A stretch of 64,000 bases of DNA, taken from Streptomyces sp. NBC_00457. Lineage in GTDB: Bacteria > Actinomycetota > Actinomycetes > Streptomycetales > Streptomycetaceae. The position numbers and the translations under genes are program-made. The notes beneath the pieces were generated by a model. The model made no database searches, was not told the DNA's origin, and saw nothing but the letters and a program-made list of their open reading frames with translations. The stretch spans positions 310,001 through 374,000 of the forward strand of contig NZ_CP107905.1 in NCBI RefSeq assembly GCF_036014015.1. Reading direction: 5' to 3'. The first letter of the stretch is position 1. The number at the start of each line of letters is the position of its first letter. Positions 1-8,429 of this stretch are shown here, piece by piece.

Positions 1-1
1 T

Positions 2-331
2 GCTCGCCGACCAGAACAAGGAACGTGGGGCGACCTGGCCCGAGCGGGTCCCGAAACCGAGCACGCCCCTCAAGGCCGCCCACCCGAGATCCTCGCCCAA
101 CGCACCCGCATCAGCGAACTCCGTGGCCAGATCCGCTGTTTGGAAATCGAATGGACCGAGGAGGCCATTCAGCGGTCACCGCCCAGAACGCCACAGAAGA
201 AGGGCCGTTCCCCGGCGACCACCGAGGCAGTCGTCGAGATGCCCAGCTCTTCCCGGCACTCGCGCACAGCCGCATCCCACAACCGGGCGCGCAGACGCTT
301 GCCATGGGAACCACGGCAGGTTGCGAGATGA
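2..331 (+). pseudogene. 3' remnant of an unidentified reading frame, open at the window edge
   Basis: A frame open from the first bases runs to a stop near 331. Its middle part (about 90-165) reads like a real amphipathic helix (AQRTRISELRGQIRCLEIEW), whereas the last third is arginine- and serine-rich and no longer protein-like. The likely explanation is a truncated coding tail, possibly from a mobile-element accessory protein, but no family was recognised. No start can be assigned because the 5' end is outside the window. Confidence 0.25.
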
Positions 332-600
332 GGTCATCCGCGCATCCTGACAGCCGTCTCAGGGCCCTCGTTGGCGAGCCCGGCGGTACGGCCAACACCA
401 AGTGGCTGAAGTTGCAGGTGTGCCGCGATTGTTCCAGCCGTGTAAAGGCGCATGTGATCACGCGCGTGTGCTCGGAGTGCGAGAAGCGCAAGGCCCGGTT
501 TCCGGACAATGGTCTGATCCACTGCTGACAATTAATTCGTTTCAATGCCAACATCTTCACACCGCACGGCACCTTTCACAGGACCACCACATCGCGGTCA
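332..600. other. No recognisable gene; upstream region of the protease
   Basis: Short open frames are present. One of them (ending at 528) contains a CRDCSS...CSECEK pair of cysteine motifs that could be a decayed zinc-ribbon, but it has no convincing start or family. The end of this stretch carries the leader and a strong AAGGAG ribosome site (601-606) for the metalloprotease. Confidence 0.35.
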
Positions 601-611
601 AAGGAGATTGA

Positions 612-2924
612 GTGACGAGCGACAGACGTCCTCACAGAACCACCACGCTCCCCTCTTTACGCCATCGCGCAGCAGCGGGCGCCCTCGTCGTGACCGCCGC
701 GCTGTTCGTCGCGGGGCTTCCCGCCTCCGGTGCGAGCGCCCAGCCGGATCCCGGCTCGGCGAGCCCCGCGAAGATCGCCGCCGAACCGAGGCCGGGCGCG
801 ACGCCCGTCCCGCTCACCCCCGCCCAGCGCGGCAAACTGCTGAAGTCCGCGACGAAGGCCAGTGACGACACCTCCGAAGCCCTGGGCCTGGGCGCCAAGG
901 AGGAGTTGGTGCCCAAGGACGTCATCAAGGACGCCGACGGCAGCGTGCACACCCGCTACGAGCGCACCTTCGCCGGACTCCCGGTCATCGGCGGCGACTT
1001 GGTGGTCCATCAGCGCCCCGGCGGCCGGACCGTCACCAAGGCGACCGACGCCCCGATCACCGTGCCCACCACCAAGGCCGCCGTGTCGGCGTCGGCGGCC
1101 GAGAAGTCCGCCCTGAAGGCCGCCGACGCCGAGGGCACACGCAAGACCGAGGCGGACGGAGCACCTCGGCTGATCGTGTGGGCGGCCGACGCAGCGCCCG
1201 CCCTCGCCTGGGAGTCCGTCGTCACCGGCGTCCAGAAGGACGGCACGCCCAGCGAGTTGCACGTCGTCACCGACGCCAGGAGCGGCAAGACCCTGCGCGA
1301 GTTCGAGGGCGTCCAGGCCGGAACCGGCCACGGCCAGTTCAACGGCAAGGTCGACGTCGCCACCACCCGCGGTGCCGACGGATTCGAGCTGTCCGACACG
1401 CAGCGCAACCACAAGACGTACGACCTGGCGGGCGGCATGGTGGGCACCGGCACGCTCCTCACCGACGCCGACGACGCGTGGGGCGACGGAACGCCGGGCA
1501 ACGTCCAGACCGCGGCCGTGGACGCCGCGTACGGAGCCCAGCAGACCTGGAACTTCTACCACGACCGGTTCGGCCGCAACGGCATAGCCAACGACGGCCG
1601 ACAGGCGTACTCCCGAGTCCACTTCGGCGACAACTTCGTCAACGCGCTGTGGGGCCACCAGGGTTGCTTCTGCATGACCTACGGTGACGGGGCGGGCAAC
1701 GCGAACCCGCTGACCTCCCTTGACGTCGCCGCCCACGAGATGTCCCACGGTGTCACCGAGACCACCGCAGGCCTCATCTACGCGGGCGAGTCCGGCGGGC
1801 TGAACGAGGCCACCAGCGACATAATGGCGGCGGCGACGGAGTTCTTCGCCAACAGCCCCGGGGACACTCCCGATTACGAAGTCGGCGAGCTGATCGACAT
1901 CAACGGGGACGGCACACCGCTGCGCTACATGGACGAGCCGTCCAAGGACGGGCTGTCCCAGGACTACTGGTCGCCCGCCACCAACACCGTCGACGTCCAT
2001 TTCTCCTCCGGCGTGGCGAACCACTTCTTCTATCTGCTCGCTGAGGGCAGTGGCAGCAGGACCGTCAACGGCGTGGCTTACGACAGCCCGACGTACGACA
2101 GTCTCCCCGTCCCCGGCATCGGGCTGCACAACGCCACCAACGTCTGGTATCGGGCGCTGACCACGTACATGACGTCCAGCACGGACTACGCGGATGCCCG
2201 TGAGGCGACCCTCCTGGCCGCCGCCGACCTGTTCGGCCGGTCCAGCGAGGCGTACGAGGCCGTGGGCAACACCTGGGCGGCCGTGAACGTGGGCTCGCGC
2301 TTCGTCAACCACATCGCGCTCACGCCCCCGCGCGACCAGGAGGCCGCCGTCGGACAGCCGGCCTCACTCCGGATCTCCGCCACCACCAGCCGGTCCGGAG
2401 ACCTGACCTACTCGGCCACCGGGCTGCCCGACGGGCTGTCCATCGACGCCGCCACCGGGGTCGTCTCCGGCACACCGACCGCAGAGGGCGACTTCACCCC
2501 CACGGTGACGGTCGGCGTCGACGGCCAGACGGACAAGAGCTCCAAATCGTTCTCCTGGACCGTCATTCCGTCCGGCGGCGACTTCTTCGTCAACCCCGGC
2601 GACGTCGACATCCCGGACGCGGGCGACCCGGTGGAGTCCCCGCTCATCGTGACCGGCCGCAACGGCGACGCGCCGAGCGACCTTGAGGTCACGGTGGACA
2701 TCATCCACACCTACCGGGGTGACCTGGTCATCGACCTGGTGGCCCCCGACGGCACGGCGTACCGGCTGAAGGAATTCAGCAGTGACTCGGGCAACGACAT
2801 CCACACGACATACACCGTGGACGCGTCCGCCGAACCGGCCGACGACGGCACGTGGAAGCTCCGCGTCCAGGACGTGTACTCACTCGACATCGGCTACATC
2901 GACAGCTGGAAGCTGACCTTCTGA
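612..2924 (+). CDS. Secreted M4-family (thermolysin-like) zinc metalloprotease with Ig-like and P domains
   Basis: This 770-aa secreted endopeptidase starts with GTG, set by AAGGAG at 601-606. Domains in order are a Sec signal peptide (about 1-44, ending GASAQ), an FTP/PepSY-type inhibitory propeptide (about 90-220), and the M4 catalytic domain. The zinc site is HEMSH at 375-379 with the third ligand Glu399 in NEATSD, the spacing expected for M4. A putative Ig-like domain (about 575-650) and a C-terminal proprotein-convertase P domain (about 660-770) follow. Such proteins are exported as zymogens and degrade extracellular protein; the extra domains probably aid folding or substrate contact. 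It stands alone, followed by a hairpin terminator. Family assignment is firm; the substrate is unknown. Confidence 0.95.
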   Translation: MTSDRRPHRTTTLPSLRHRAAAGALVVTAALFVAGLPASGASAQPDPGSASPAKIAAEPRPGATPVPLTPAQRGKLLKSATKASDDTSEALGLGAKEELVPKDVIKDADGSVHTRYERTFAGLPVIGGDLVVHQRPGGRTVTKATDAPITVPTTKAAVSASAAEKSALKAADAEGTRKTEADGAPRLIVWAADAAPALAWESVVTGVQKDGTPSELHVVTDARSGKTLREFEGVQAGTGHGQFNGKVDVATTRGADGFELSDTQRNHKTYDLAGGMVGTGTLLTDADDAWGDGTPGNVQTAAVDAAYGAQQTWNFYHDRFGRNGIANDGRQAYSRVHFGDNFVNALWGHQGCFCMTYGDGAGNANPLTSLDVAAHEMSHGVTETTAGLIYAGESGGLNEATSDIMAAATEFFANSPGDTPDYEVGELIDINGDGTPLRYMDEPSKDGLSQDYWSPATNTVDVHFSSGVANHFFYLLAEGSGSRTVNGVAYDSPTYDSLPVPGIGLHNATNVWYRALTTYMTSSTDYADAREATLLAAADLFGRSSEAYEAVGNTWAAVNVGSRFVNHIALTPPRDQEAAVGQPASLRISATTSRSGDLTYSATGLPDGLSIDAATGVVSGTPTAEGDFTPTVTVGVDGQTDKSSKSFSWTVIPSGGDFFVNPGDVDIPDAGDPVESPLIVTGRNGDAPSDLEVTVDIIHTYRGDLVIDLVAPDGTAYRLKEFSSDSGNDIHTTYTVDASAEPADDGTWKLRVQDVYSLDIGYIDSWKLTF

Positions 2925-2950
2925 TACCCGTTCCACGACCGCATTCGCCT

Positions 2951-2991
2951 GTTCTGCCCCTGCCGGTGCACCGGCAGGGGCAGGGCAGAAC
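2951..2991 (+). terminator. Hairpin terminator after the protease
   Basis: A 13-bp perfect stem (CTGCCCCTGCCGG and its complement, 2954-2966 and 2971-2983) closes on a TGCA loop 27 bp after the protease stop. Flanking bases can extend the pairing. There is no U-tract, as is usual for streptomycete terminators. Confidence 0.75.
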
Positions 2992-3264
2992 GGAGTTGCG
3001 CCGTCAGTGGCCCGCGCAGTACGGGTGTCGGGTTGGAAGCACCACCAGCCGGGCCGGCAGCAAACGTCTGCGATGCTCCGCACGACCACAGGCAGCCACC
3101 ACACGATCCACCAACCCGGGCCGATACACCTAGGTCAGCAGCCCTAACCCCGATAACTCGCCGACATCCGCAGACACCCGCACCACCCCCGGGAAGCACT
3201 ACGCAGCAGCGTACGCCCACAGACTGGAACAACGGCATTGGGACTAAGAGTTCGCGCGGATAGG

Positions 3265-3931
3265 TCATGGACGTCGGGCGGTCCGCGTGTCCCATCGGTA
3301 GGCCGTCCATACCTTGCGGATCAGGCGCCGGATCACGATGACCGCGCTGGCGAGTGCTACCCACGCGGCCTGCACCACTGCACGCCGGTCCGTGACGATC
3401 GCCAGTGACTTAAAGCCCCGTGTGTGCCGGGAGTTCGTCCTTTCGACAACCCACCGGCGGGTGTGGATGATCGGCAGGAACACGCCCTTTGGGGTGATCC
3501 GCCATCCGCACCCCAGCTCGGTAAGCAGCGTGCGCCTCACGCGCGAGTCGTAGCCCGAGTCCAGGTGCACCGTGATCCGGTCGGGCAGACGGAAGCCGAA
3601 GCGACCAAGGGGCTCCAGGGTGGGCGTAACAGCGGAGAGTCGTGCCGGTTGGCACCGGCCAGCGCGCATCCGATCGGGAGCCCGCCGCCTTCGACCAGCA
3701 GCGACCGTTTGGTCCCCGACTTCCCGCGGTCCACAGGCGAGGGGCCCGTGTTCTCCCCGCCTCCGGGGTCTTTCACGATGCACCCATCTAAGGCGAGATT
3801 CTCCAGATCCAGGCCGATGGCCTGGTCATAGGCATTCAGCGGGGCCTGATGCAGGGCTTCGAAGACTCCTGCGGCGATCCACTCGTCCCGCCGGGAGCGC
3901 AGCGCCCCTCGTACGGTTCGCTGATCAAACT
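3265..3931 (-). pseudogene. IS5-type DDE transposase remnant, frameshifted and 5'-truncated
   Basis: Read on the minus strand, two frames together give a transposase C-terminal two thirds. The first (about 3931-3625) includes DEWIAAGVFEALHQAP, LDGCIVKDPGGGENTGPSP and KRSLLVEGGGLPIGC. The second (about 3625-3265) includes HLDSGYDSR and RRWVVERTNSRHTRGF, the last with the catalytic-Glu region. A frame change near 3625 (after NRHDSPLL) breaks the gene, and the N-terminal part is missing at the junction with an S1-domain fragment. It is therefore inactive. The family assignment (IS5 group) rests on the ERTNSR and DGxxVK patterns. Confidence 0.8.
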
Positions 3932-3934
3932 GGT

Positions 3935-4160
3935 CAGATCGTCAACGGAACTGTCACGAAGATCGTCCCATTCAGCGTGTTTGTGCGACTGCCCCCTGGC
4001 ATCGAGGGACTTCTGCACATCTCCGAGATGACCGACTCACCCGTCGAAAGCCCAGACCAACTCGTGAGCGAGGGCGACCAGATCACGGTGCGGGTTGCGG
4101 AAGTCGACCTCCAGCGACACCGCGTCAGCCTTTGCGCCCGGCTCCTGAGTCCGGGTCGCC
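3935..4160 (+). pseudogene. Orphan S1 RNA-binding domain fragment
   Basis: Plus-strand translation from about 3930 gives one S1 OB-fold: GQIVNGTVTKIVPFSVFVRL, GIEGLLHISEMT, then a DQITVRVAEVDLQRHRVSL strand pair. This is the classic S1 repeat, but no start codon or upstream protein of its own precedes it, and the frame downstream becomes low-complexity. It is either a fragment left by the neighbouring transposase insertion or the tail of a small S1-domain protein. Its 5' edge coincides with the 5' truncation of the IS5 relic. Confidence 0.65.
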
Positions 4161-4658
4161 GGGTGACGCAGGTCAGTAGTCGGGGGCCGGCCACTGGGGA
4201 GAATCGGCCGGAGTGGGGTGCTCGGCCGGTCAGTTCGCGTCGATTCACCGGCAGTCGCGATGCTTCGCCCACCAGCGGGTGAAGGATGCTGATCTGGTGG
4301 ACTGGGCAGCTCTACGGCAGTCGTGATCAGGACCGATTCATGCAGCCTGGAAGAGTTGATCATCCCGCTCGGGGATAGACCTGGCTGCAAGCTCGCCTGA
4401 GGCTGGACGCGGACCGGCCACGGCGAGCGCACGGCCCAGCAGCCCCACATGCCCTCAGCGGCGTTGCGGCCGACCGCCTCAATGGCCTGGGGGCCTTCTC
4501 GATCGGGATGTGCGACTCATCCACGAACGGCGGATCGGTGACCGGGTGATCCGTGCGCAGGCCGTGCCAGCGGACGCAGGTGGAACACCAACGTAGCTAC
4601 AACGAAGAGTTGGGGCGCTGCAGTGGGTCCCTGGTGATGTCGAGCCCGGCATCGCGGC
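4161..4658. other. No recognisable gene between the S1 fragment and the IS256 element
   Basis: Both strands contain only short proline/arginine/serine-rich frames without starts preceded by ribosome sites or recognisable motifs. This is probably decayed intergenic DNA into which the IS256 element inserted. Confidence 0.4.
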
Positions 4659-4669
4659 CGCCCCTCCGG
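4659..4669 (+). repeat. Direct repeat flanking the IS256 element, left copy
   Basis: CGCCCCTCCGG lies 4 bp outside the left inverted repeat and recurs at 6095-6105, 5 bp outside the right one. It may be a target-site duplication, although IS256 duplications are normally 8-9 bp and abut the ends, so a chance GC-rich match is not excluded. Confidence 0.45.
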
Positions 4670-4673
4670 TCAT

Positions 4674-4697
4674 GTCCCGTGGGGTGGTGTAGTCAGG
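4674..4697 (+). repeat. Left terminal inverted repeat of the IS256 element
   Basis: The left end begins GTCCCGTGGGG and continues TGGTGTAGTCAGG. It matches the complement of 6066-6089 except at four positions and overlaps the last codons of the transposase gene region. Confidence 0.8.
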
Positions 4698-5937
4698 GCA
4701 GCTGTTTCGGTTCCGGTTGTGGGGTGATCTGCGGTTCGGGTTCGGCTGGCTTGGTGGTGAAGAGGTCGGCCATGGAGGCTTCGGAGAGGTAGCGGCGGTC
4801 GAAGACCTGCCACTCGTCGTGGAGTTCGGCCAGGACCGCGGCGGCGAGCCGGTCCAGGGCGGCGGGGTTGGGAAAGACCTGGACGACGTCGTCCCGACGT
4901 TTGATCTCCCGGTTCAGCCGCTCCAGCGGGTTGGTCGACCAGATCTTCTTCCAGTGCGCCGACGGGAAGTCAGCGAACGCCGTGATGTCCGTTGCGGCAT
5001 CCAGCAGCATCTTCTTGACCTGCGGGAACTGCCGTCCGAGCATGTCGGCGACCACGTCCAGTTGGGTGCGCACCTGCTCGCCGGTGGTCTGCGCGAAGAT
5101 GGTGCGGATGGTGGCGGCGACCATCTCCCCGGAGCCCCTCTCGATCACCGAAAACACGTCCCGGACGAAGTGAACCCGGCACCTTTGCCAGGCCGCGCCG
5201 AGGAAAACGGTGCGGATCGCGGCCACCAGACCGCTGTGGCTGTCGGAGATCACCAACTGGACATTCTCCAGGCCGCGGGCCCGTAAGGATCCCAGGAACT
5301 TGGTCCAGAACGGCTTCGACTCGCTGTCGCCGACCATCAGGCCGAGGATCTCGCGGTGCCCGGTGGCGGAGATCCCGGTGGCGATGACCACGGCTTGGGA
5401 CACGATCCGGTGGTTCACCCTCGCCTTGCAGTAGGTGGCGTCCAGGAAGACGTAGGGGAAGACGGTGTGGTCCAGCGGCCGTTCCTTGAACGCGGTCAGT
5501 TCCTCGTCCAGCTCACCGCAGATGCGGGAGACCTCGGACTTGGAGATCCCGCTGTCCGCGCCGAGTGCTTTGACCAGGTCATCGACCGAGCGGGTCGAGA
5601 CGCCGTGCACGTATGCCTCCATCACCACGGCGAACAGCGCCCGGTCGATCCGCCGCCGACGTTCCAGAAGCGACGGGAAGAATGACCCGCTCCGCACCTT
5701 CGGGATCTTCAGGTCCAGGTCGCCGGCCTGCGTGGTCAGCAGCCTCTCCCGGTGTCCGTTGCGCCAGGTCGTGCGCTTGTCGGAGTGCTCGCCCGGCGCG
5801 GCACCGATCACCTCGGTGGCCTCGGCCTCGATCAGCTCCTGCAGGATGCGCTCGCACACCACCCTGATTGCCTCAACTCCATCGGCCCGACGTAGTGACT
5901 CAAGCAGCCGCATCAGCTCAGACTGAGACAAGGCCAT
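4693..5937 (-). CDS. IS256-family transposase
   Basis: This 414-aa DDE transposase catalyses excision and insertion of the surrounding element. The N-terminal DNA-binding part includes the TWRNGHRER segment. Catalytic acids are visible as Asp166 in FLDATY, Asp232 in ISDSHSG, and a Glu in NPLERLNREIKRR (about 339-344); the C(x2)H pattern of the family is at RCRVHFVRD. Length is normal for the family. The start ATG is preceded on the minus strand by a GGAGGAGCAC ribosome site. A proline/glutamate-rich tail (about 398-414) is likely non-essential. No frameshift is seen, so it is probably functional. Confidence 0.95.
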   Translation of the reverse strand: MALSQSELMRLLESLRRADGVEAIRVVCERILQELIEAEATEVIGAAPGEHSDKRTTWRNGHRERLLTTQAGDLDLKIPKVRSGSFFPSLLERRRRIDRALFAVVMEAYVHGVSTRSVDDLVKALGADSGISKSEVSRICGELDEELTAFKERPLDHTVFPYVFLDATYCKARVNHRIVSQAVVIATGISATGHREILGLMVGDSESKPFWTKFLGSLRARGLENVQLVISDSHSGLVAAIRTVFLGAAWQRCRVHFVRDVFSVIERGSGEMVAATIRTIFAQTTGEQVRTQLDVVADMLGRQFPQVKKMLLDAATDITAFADFPSAHWKKIWSTNPLERLNREIKRRDDVVQVFPNPAALDRLAAAVLAELHDEWQVFDRRYLSEASMADLFTTKPAEPEPQITPQPEPKQLP

Positions 5938-6065
5938 CGCGTGCTCCTCCGGTTGAACTGCCCGTTCACCAGGGAGACTTGCGCGATGGCCTGCCCTTGC
6001 TCAGGGAGCATGCACGCTCAGCGGATGCACGCCCCGGGCAGACACCCGCGCGTTCCGGGACGACG

Positions 6066-6089
6066 CCCGACTACACCACTTCATGGGAC
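6066..6089 (-). repeat. Right terminal inverted repeat of the IS256 element
   Basis: Read on the minus strand it begins GTCCCATGAAG and continues TGGTGTAGTCGGG, pairing with 4674-4697 at 20 of 24 positions. It lies 128 bp upstream of the transposase start. Confidence 0.8.
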
Positions 6090-6094
6090 GCGAT

Positions 6095-6105
6095 CGCCCC
6101 TCCGG
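6095..6105 (+). repeat. Direct repeat flanking the IS256 element, right copy
   Basis: An identical copy of CGCCCCTCCGG at 4659-4669. The match extends weakly upstream (14 of 16 bases from 6090). Confidence 0.45.
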
Positions 6106-6196
6106 ACGACTCGGTGCACTTGGTCCGGTCCCGCCGCAGAGCCACGTCCGGCGGCTTCGGCTGTCGCGGCGACGCCGGACGTGGGCCATCTGTCGC

Positions 6197-6370
6197 TCAC
6201 AGCAGGCGTTCCACCCATACGAAGGCGAGGCCGATCAGCCCCGTGCCGGCGCCGTAGCAGGCGCCGCGCAGCAGGTGGGAGAGGGCGATCCGCCGGCGGC
6301 GTGCGATCCACTTCCGTGCGGCAGACAACCGTTCGGGGCCCGTCCGGGGCATACGAGGGCTAGGGTCCAT
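6197..6370 (-). CDS. Small cationic protein with a C-terminal membrane segment
   Basis: A 57-aa frame starts at ATG 6370 and is preceded by a GAAAGGGA ribosome site. The N-terminal half is basic (RKWIARRRR) and the C-terminal half is hydrophobic (LLRGACYGAGTGLIGLAFVWVERLL), suggesting a short single-pass membrane protein. No family was recognised. A longer in-frame extension upstream exists but is proline/arginine-rich and lacks a ribosome site. It sits just beyond the right end of the IS256 element. Confidence 0.5.
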   Translation of the reverse strand: MDPSPRMPRTGPERLSAARKWIARRRRIALSHLLRGACYGAGTGLIGLAFVWVERLL

Positions 6371-6691
6371 GGGAGACGTCCCTTTCTGGACGGCGTCGTG
6401 ACGGGGAGTCCGCCCGGCCGGTGGCTTCGGAACCGTGGCCGGTGAGGGCTCCCCATCGTCGTGTTCACGGTCGGAAGCCAGTGAATGAGCGGCTGACGGT
6501 GGCCTCCTTGCAGCCCGGCGACCGGCCGGGCTGCAGGCGGGGGAAATCACGACTGGGATCGGGACAGGATTCCCAGCCTGACAGCCAGTTTTCGCGATCT
6601 CGCGGTACTGTCCTCCGCCGCACAGCGCGGCGGGGCCGACCGCGGCCGGTCCAGTGGACGAGGTCGGCCTCCGCCTCGGTTCAAGCCCTCT
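6371..6691. other. Intergenic region, no gene seen
   Basis: About 320 bp contains only low-complexity frames. It includes the upstream region of the small membrane protein and the 3' flank of the helical protein at 6692. No clear terminator hairpin was found. Confidence 0.35.
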
Positions 6692-7363
6692 TCAGCGGCC
6701 TGCGGTGAACTCCTCCAGGCGGGCGACCAGTTGGCGGTCGGGGCGGGCGACGATGACACCGGAGCCGGGTGTGCGCGCGGCGAGCCGGTCGACCTCGCCC
6801 TCCAGGCGGCGCGTGGGGGCGAGGGCGCGGGAGCCGTTGTCGCGTACGTACCGTGCGAAGATCTCCAGGCCCTCCAGGAAAGCGGCGTCGGGCGGGGTGG
6901 TGTCGGCCATGGAGTGGGTGAGCTGGTGCAGCCAGTGCCAGGCCCGCCGTGATTCGCCCAGGGACAGGTGGTGCAAGTGCAGGCAGTAGGCGGCGGCGCG
7001 GCTGCCGGCACCGGCGGCGAGTTGCCACCAGAACTGCGCGGACTCCGGATGCGTGGTCAGGTAGAGCAGGCAGCCGAAGACGAGCGCGCCGTCGACGTCG
7101 AGTTCCTCCTCCGACAGCGGCCCCTGGTCCGGCCCTTCGGCGATCTTTGCGACGTGCGAGGGGGCGTCGGGCTCGTTGAGCACCCACCGGCACACCACCC
7201 CGAGGCGCTGGCCGGCCTGGGCGGCGCGGGTGACCTCGGTGGTGGGGGTGCGGCGGGAGGCGTCGGCGGCCAGCCGGCGCAGGCCGGCGGCGACGTCGAA
7301 CGTCCGCGGTGCGGAGACCGGGAGCCGGGCCTCGGTCAGGAGGGTTTCGATGGTGGCGGTCAT
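6692..7363 (-). CDS. Helical cytoplasmic protein translationally coupled to a sigma factor
   Basis: This 223-aa soluble, alanine- and leucine-rich protein is predicted helical throughout and has no recognised enzymatic motif. Its start overlaps the stop of the sigma factor gene by ATGA, so the two are co-translated. The central part (VFGCLLYLTTHPESAQFWWQ... about 95-150) resembles tetratricopeptide-like helical pairs with conserved Trp, Trp, His and Arg. Position and coupling suggest it modulates the sigma factor, for example as an anti-sigma or co-regulator. It lacks the HxxxCxxC motif of zinc-binding anti-sigma factors and any membrane segment. Function is inferred from context only. Confidence 0.7.
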   Translation of the reverse strand: MTATIETLLTEARLPVSAPRTFDVAAGLRRLAADASRRTPTTEVTRAAQAGQRLGVVCRWVLNEPDAPSHVAKIAEGPDQGPLSEEELDVDGALVFGCLLYLTTHPESAQFWWQLAAGAGSRAAAYCLHLHHLSLGESRRAWHWLHQLTHSMADTTPPDAAFLEGLEIFARYVRDNGSRALAPTRRLEGEVDRLAARTPGSGVIVARPDRQLVARLEEFTAGR

Positions 7364-7983
7364 GCTCCTTCTCCCGTGGGCTTGGGCTTCCTTCGCTGGG
7401 CGGGCAGGCCCAGCTTGATACGCAGGCGCTCCTTGGCGCGGCGCAGGTGGTGGCCGACGGTGCGTTCGTCGATGCCGATGTACCAGGCGACTTTGGCGGT
7501 GGGGTAGCCCAGAACGTAGCGGAGCACGATCACTTCGAACTGACGGTCCGGCAGTTCGGCGATCGCCTCGTACAGGCCGCTGGCCGACTCCATCTTCTGC
7601 AGCTTGTCCCGGGCGGTGGCCAGCGCCTTGTCCAGGGCCTGGGCGATGGGGCCGTTGATGACGAACGCCGGCGCCCGCCCCTCCAGCTCAAGGCGGTCGT
7701 GCACGGCCCGCCGTACGATCGCCCACGCGCCCTGCTCGAGGTTGCCGGCGCTCAGCAGCTGCGACCATCCGGCATGGATCTCCAGGAAGACCTCGTGTAT
7801 GACCTCTTCCGCGGCCGCCCGGGTACCGAAGTGGACCTCCGCGTACGCGTGGAAGGGCTCCTGGTGGCCGAGGTAGAAGGCCTCGAAGTCCAGCGGCAGC
7901 TCCAGCGGCACGAACATGGACTGCGACAGCCCCACGCCGTTCTCCGACGGCGAGGCGCCCTCCCGGGCGTCGTCGTAACTCAC
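7360..7983 (-). CDS. ECF-like RNA polymerase sigma factor
   Basis: This 207-aa sigma-70 family protein would direct RNA polymerase to a small promoter set. Region 2 is visible around DFEAFYLGHQEPFHAYAEVHFGTRAAAEEVIHEVFLEIH, and region 4 is a clear HTH at LPDRQFEVIVLRYVLGYPTAKVAWYIGIDERTVGHHLRRAKERLRI. GTG 7983 was chosen as start because GGAG lies 8-12 bp upstream; an in-frame ATG 54 bp further out lacks this. The 3' end overlaps the helical protein gene by 4 bp. A perfect inverted repeat (8067-8086) lies 84 bp upstream and may be regulatory. Confidence 0.85.
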   Translation of the reverse strand: MSYDDAREGASPSENGVGLSQSMFVPLELPLDFEAFYLGHQEPFHAYAEVHFGTRAAAEEVIHEVFLEIHAGWSQLLSAGNLEQGAWAIVRRAVHDRLELEGRAPAFVINGPIAQALDKALATARDKLQKMESASGLYEAIAELPDRQFEVIVLRYVLGYPTAKVAWYIGIDERTVGHHLRRAKERLRIKLGLPAQRRKPKPTGEGA

Positions 7984-8066
7984 GCGAGGCTCCTGTCGGC
8001 AGGGGACATGAGCAAAGATCCTCTCCATCGAGGTCATCAGGGACCCGGCGCCAACTACCGGACGCC

Positions 8067-8086
8067 GACAGGCCGTTGGGCCTGTC
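8067..8086. promoter_or_regulatory. Perfect inverted repeat upstream of the sigma factor gene
   Basis: GACAGGCC and GGCCTGTC (8-bp arms, 4-nt spacer GTTG) lie 84 bp upstream of the sigma factor start and about 360 bp before the plus-strand kinase. It could be an operator or a transcript hairpin. The surrounding 7984-8429 carries no convincing gene. Confidence 0.4.
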
Positions 8087-8429
8087 CCCTACCTAAGCGA
8101 TGTGCGGGGCGGAACACTCACGTCCCCTTGAGAAAGGCACGCAGCGTCCCCGGGATGGAGCGCTGTGCAACCTTCAACAAGCACCGCTAGTCACCCTCTG
8201 TAGCCCTCTGGCCAGGCGTAACCCGCCCGAGGTAGGCAGCGAACACCCCTCCGCATCCGGACCGTGTTCTGCATCACACACCGTCAGCTACCCCGCACAC
8301 GCCACGCGCATATCGGAGCACACGCCACTGCCCGCGCCCTCTCGCACCGCAGCCGAGGGCCGTTGCCGAGGGCAGACGTGTCCGGATGTGGGGGCGCCCA
8401 GGGTGCTGCCTGTGTCGGATGATCGGCGG

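Larger units (their letters stand above)
4674..6089 (-). mobile_element. IS256-family insertion sequence, about 1.4 kb, apparently complete
   Basis: The single full-length transposase gene is bracketed by imperfect 24-bp terminal inverted repeats at 4674-4697 and 6066-6089, matching at 20 of 24 positions and sharing GTGGTGTAGTC. Size and one-gene organisation fit IS256. The transposase frame is intact, so the element may still be mobile. It is flanked by an 11-bp direct repeat. Confidence 0.85.

Noticed and set aside
25..528. 167-aa frame at the left edge as a complete gene
   Set aside because: Arg/Pro-rich with no ribosome site; a different frame over 2-331 reads more like a real protein tail.
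657..2312. 551-aa antisense frame opposite the metalloprotease
   Set aside because: Gly/Val/Arg-rich mirror of a GC-biased coding strand, with no domain or ribosome site.
8100..8429. N-terminal extension of the phosphotransferase back to 8100
   Set aside because: Translation is low-complexity and lacks the kinase N-lobe pattern; internal starts fit the family better.
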